The notes beneath the pieces were generated by a model, which saw only the letters and a program-made list of their open reading frames with translations, did no database searches and was not told the origin of the DNA. Shown piece after piece: positions 60,261 to 64,000 of a DNA stretch of 64,000 nt; the first letter of the stretch is position 1, and each line of letters begins with the position of its first letter. The position numbers and the translations under genes are program-made. Origin of the DNA: Ashinkailepas kermadecensis (lineage: Eukaryota; Arthropoda; Thecostraca; Neolepadidae). The DNA lies in assembly GCA_034440615.1 (NCBI GenBank), contig JAOTOM010005053.1, positions 592,001 to 656,000 of the forward strand, given 5' to 3'.

Positions 60261-60504
60261 ACATTACGTACTAGTATTGCCGAATATATGTGCTTGGTTT
60301 GCCTTCCACGTGATGTGAATGTACGTCATGCTGGTTTGCCCTTCGACGTCGTGTAAATGCATGTCATGTTAGTTTCTTGACGAGATGTCCATTTTCTGAT
60401 ATATACATACTTCAACTTAAGTACTTGTGCAATAAAAATACTCACATCCCGAAAAAATGAATATCAAAATCATTCAAATCACATAAAAATACACCAGAAA
60501 AATG
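60261..60504. other. Unique spacer
   Basis: Nothing recognised. Confidence 0.5.
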
Positions 60505-60865
60505 GGGGCGGCTCGGTGAGGGGGGGGGGCGGCTCGGTGGGTGTGGGTATGGTGAGGTGGAGGGCGGCTCGGTGGGTGTAGGTATGGTGAGGCTCGGTGG
60601 GTGTGGGTATGGTGAGGGGGGGGGCGGCGGCGGCTCGGTGAGTGTGGGTATGGTGAGGTGGAGAGCGGCTCGGTGGGTGTAGGTATGGTGAGGCTCCATG
60701 GGTGTGGGTATGGTGAGGGGGGGGGGGAGCGGCGGCTCGGTGAGTGTAGGTATGGTGAGGTGGAGGGCGGCTCGGTGGGTGTAGGTATGTTGATGCTCGG
60801 TGGGTGTAGGTGTGGTGAGGTGGAGGGCGGCTCGGTGGGTGTTGGTATGGTGGGGTGGAGGGCGC
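60505..60865. repeat. Minisatellite of about 35 bp (CGGCTCGGTGGGTGTAGGTA)
   Basis: About ten units of CGGCTCGGTGGGTGTAGGTA + TGGTGAGGTGGAGGG, with G-run expansions at 60520, 60617 and 60718. Confidence 0.92.
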
Positions 60866-61099
60866 GCCACCAGCGCCGCTCGCTCCAGCGCCGTCAGCTG
60901 GCGGGGCGGCTCGGCACGCCATTGGCCGGATGCAGTGCGGCCGCTGCTGCCGAACAGACGGGCGGCGATGCGACGGCAGGCGTGCCGCTGTGCAGGCCGG
61001 GCCACCCGGCTGCCGGCAATTTTTATTTCTTATTTGGGTTTACACGCGCATCGACTTGCTAAGGTGACACAGTGCCACACGGGCCTGTATCCGCCCATT

Positions 61100-61168
61100 A
61101 CCACCGCTGCAGTGGTGGCAAGGGCACCACCGCCGCAGTGGTGGTAGCGCCACCACTGCAGCGGTGGT
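61100..61168. repeat. Perfect 20-bp inverted repeat around CTGCAG
   Basis: Arms 61100-61119 and 61149-61168 are exact reverse complements (ACCACCGCTGCAGTGGTGGC), with a 29-nt spacer that itself contains a near-palindromic CCACCGCCGCAGTGGTGG. Confidence 0.92.
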
Positions 61169-61315
61169 GACGGCACCAGCACAGCAGCGGTTCCGGCCCG
61201 AGCAGTGCATCGCTTGGGCTGCACCACCTGCGGTCACCTCTCTGGCGAACATGTACGCTGCGGCATCACGAATGGCCAGATCAAGCGTGACGCAACACCG
61301 CGCGCGTACCACACC

Positions 61316-61498
61316 CAGTGGCGCAGCCACGATCTTCCTGAGGGGAGGGGCGACCAAAAAAGTGATGAAATAGAGCTTCCGGCGAACAAAGCGAGCCGAA
61401 CATTTATGGCTTTCCGTGATGAAAATCTGACGAATTTTCGTTTGATCTCGTGTATTTTTAGTGCTAAGGGGAGGGTTGCCCCCTTGGCTGCACCTCTG
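61316..61498. mobile_element. Short hAT-like MITE (183 bp)
   Basis: Ends CAGTGGCGCAGCCA and, as reverse complement, CAGAGGTGCAGCCA (12 of 14 alike). Flanks ACCACACC (61308-61315) and ACCACATC (61499-61506) match at 7 of 8. No coding capacity. Confidence 0.72.
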
Positions 61499-61506
61499 AC
61501 CACATC

Positions 61507-61710
61507 TGACGTCACACAATGCAGTGCACCACTGGTAACCAATCACAAGATATACATTGGTGCGCTAATATGCAGAAGCGGAAGAGAATGCCTTGCTTCA
61601 GCAGTAAATACTACTAATATGTACAAAAACCATCACAGATCGGTCAATAGCCCATTTCAACACCTTGAGAACTACTTCAGACCCGCAGCTTCTTCCTGAC
61701 TGCGCCACTG
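61507..61710. other. Unique spacer
   Basis: Nothing recognised. Confidence 0.5.
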
Positions 61711-62030
61711 CCCTGACGCCGCCCCGGCCTGTCTCTGTCTCTCCACAGCGCAGCCTCCTCCGCCTTACTCCAGCTATACCGTAACTGTACCCTGACGCCG
61801 CCCCGGCCTGTCTCTATCTCTCCACGGCGCAGCCTCCTCCGCCTTATCTCAGCTATACCGTAACTGTACCCTGACGCCGCCCCGGCCTGCCTCTGTCTCT
61901 CCACAGCGCAGCCTCCTCTGCCTTACCCCAGCTATACCGTAACTGCACCCTGACGCCACCCCGGCCTAGGTCGGCGGCGTCAGGTACCCTGGCTGGGCAG
62001 CGGCCCCGTCTTCCACAGCGCAGCCTCCGC
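61711..62030. repeat. 79-bp tandem repeat, four copies
   Basis: CCCTGACGCC recurs at 61711, 61790, 61869 and 61948, exactly 79 bp apart. The fourth copy is interrupted at about 61970. Confidence 0.95.
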
Positions 62031-62259
62031 CTTATTCCAGATCGACCGTAACCGTCCCTACTGCACACGTGACTACACTTCGCGTGTTCAGTTGGAGCAC
62101 ACGAAGCAGGACACTGCCTACGACGGAGCATGGCGATAATGCAGCGGCAGTGGAACTTTGTTCTCAGCACCACCAGTGACGGCACCGCCCCAAACTGAGC
62201 ACCATCGGCGCCAGCACCGCCTTAAACTGAGCACCACCTGCGCCAGCAACGTTTCACTG

Positions 62260-62765
62260 ACTGTGGGCGTCTGTGTAACTGTGGGACTGTGGGCGGCTGC
62301 GTGATTGTGGGCGGCTGTGTGGATGTGGATGGCTGTGTGGCTGTCTGACTGTGGGCGGCTGTGATGATGTGTGACTGTGGGCGGCTGTGTGGCTGTCTGA
62401 CTGTGGGCGGCTGTGTGGCTGTCTGACTGTGGGTGGCTGTGATGCTGTGTGGCTGTGTGGCTGACTGTGGGTGGCTGTCATGCTGTGTGACTGTGGGTGG
62501 CTGTGTGACTGTCCGACTGTAGGTGGCTGTAGGCGGCTGTGATGTTGTCTGACTGTAGGTGACTGTGGGCGGCTGTGATGCTGTCTGATTGTAGGTGACT
62601 GTGGGCGGCTGTGATGCTGTGTGACTGTGGGTGGCTGTGATGCTGTGTGACTGTGGGTGGCTGTGATGCTGTGTGACTGTGGGCGGCTGTGATGCTGTGT
62701 GACTGTAGGCGGCTGTGATGCTGTGTGACTGTAGGCGGCTGTGTGATGCCGTGTCTGATTGTGGC
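62260..62765. repeat. 26-bp minisatellite (GGCTGTGATGCTGTGTGACT)
   Basis: About 18 units of GGCTGTGATGCTGTGTGACT + GTGGGT, period 26 bp on the right (62641 to 62667), more variable on the left. Confidence 0.92.
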
Positions 62766-62969
62766 CGACTATCTGGTGGTGGTTGTCAGGATCGCGGAGA
62801 GAAATGATTGAACATGTTTGTTGACCTGCATTCAAGTGCGTATCCATAGTGATTGATGTATAGTGAGATCCCGGTATCTGACAATGCATCGGTCATTACA
62901 GCCCCAACCAGGAACATCCAACAGCGAAGCCGTCCGTCAGTTCAGCGAATCAACATAACCACTTTTTCA

Positions 62970-63225
62970 GGTATCGACCTTCCGGGCCACCTTCCTCAGC
63001 AGCGCGGCGGCCGCCTCCGACTCACACCTGTTTTCAGGTATCGACCTTCCGAGCTACCTTCCTCAGCAGTGCGGCGGTCGCCTCAGACTGACACCTGTTT
63101 TAGGTATCGACCTTCCGAGCTACCTTCTCAGAGCGGCGCCTCCGACTCACACCTGTTTTCAGGTATCGACCTTCCGAGCTACCTTCCTCAGCAGTGCGGC
63201 GGTCGCCTCAGACTGACACCCGTCC
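62970..63225. repeat. 59-67-bp tandem repeat, four copies
   Basis: GTATCGACCTTCCG recurs at 62971, 63038, 63104 and 63163. The third unit is shortened. Confidence 0.93.
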
Positions 63226-64000
63226 ACATGTCGTAGTCCGGGGACGAATCAGCACAACTCGCGTCAGCAGCATTACCACCAGTGCCAGCAACAGAATCAC
63301 CGACGTGCCGTGCTCGGCGGCCGTTTCAACGGCACACTTCCGGTCGGGTTTGTTCGGAACAGTCTGCCATTTTCAAGGCCACGATGATGTGATGTGCCAT
63401 TTGTGTTCTCATGGGAACTACTGGATGGCAACAAGGTCAGGAGCGGCGGTCGCGGCTTGTGCTGGGAAAGCTCGCACCGCGCCCCAGCCCCGCCTCTCTG
63501 GACTGGTATGCATCTGCTTTCAATGCATTGCCTGATGTTTCTTGGTGAGAGGATTGCTCCAGCTAGTTAATACATAGACAGTTTTTTTTGACCATGTCAC
63601 CAAGAGACACTTTTGAAGGCAATCGCATGGCATAACAATATTGATGATGCAGTCGTAATTTTGTTATGGTAACACAGGAGAAACGAGACAAGTGAGAAAG
63701 ACAATAGTTGCTGAACCCCCCCCCCCAGGCAACAGTTTTTTTCCAGGATAATAGATTGCTGTGTCGGCGCAGTAAACACGCGGAGCCATGAAGCTAACTT
63801 GAAGTTGTTAGGCTAGAGCAAATGAGCGCATCCGACCATACAACTTCCTTCGTGTACTTCCATAAGCTGAAAGGCCACTTTTTCCTCCAAAATTTAGGAG
63901 GCACGGAGAAGCGTTGACATCCAGCCAACTTCAATTGCTTTTCCATCCCACTGCAGCCATCAGGAGCATCAGACTGCATCACTGTAGCCCCCAGGAGCAC
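63226..64000. other. Unique sequence to the end of the window
   Basis: A run of C at about 63717-63727. No gene, array or element recognised. Confidence 0.5.

Overview
The window is eukaryotic nuclear DNA. The body plan of the one recognisable gene and the mobile-element content (hAT-like elements, tRNA-derived SINEs, a LINE with an AAATA-rich tail) fit an invertebrate, most likely an arthropod and possibly a crustacean. The species cannot be fixed from sequence alone.

The left third (about 0.86-22.54 kb, minus strand) is one uninterrupted 21.7-kb coding exon of a giant plakin. It is made of plakin (plectin) repeats at both ends with a long, charged, Pro/Lys/Asp/Glu-rich tandem repeat between them (about 28 copies of a 111-117-residue unit, 8.47-18.30 kb). 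A donor-like site at 857/856 and an acceptor-like site at 22540/22539 mark it as an internal exon. It is best explained as the plakin-repeat exon of a spectraplakin (short stop / MACF1 / dystonin family). The calponin-homology and plakin-domain exons would lie upstream, to the right of or beyond this window. The spectrin-repeat, EF-hand and GAS2 exons would lie downstream, to the left. The 856 bases at the left end are read as the next intron.

The right two thirds (22.6-64 kb) hold no convincing gene. This is intronic or intergenic DNA dominated by more than twenty unrelated minisatellites with periods from about 11 to 88 bp, plus AT dinucleotide tracts, separated by unique spacers. Mobile elements are embedded in it: two near-identical 2.5-kb non-autonomous hAT-like elements with 8-bp target duplications inside a 43-bp minisatellite, two short hAT-like MITEs, six tRNA-related SINE copies or fragments, and a 5'-truncated LINE. 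One SINE sits inside one of the MITEs with its own target duplication.

The most notable items are the giant plakin exon with its higher-order, recently homogenised coding repeat, and the hAT/minisatellite compound locus, whose layout shows one insertion followed by tandem duplication through unequal exchange.
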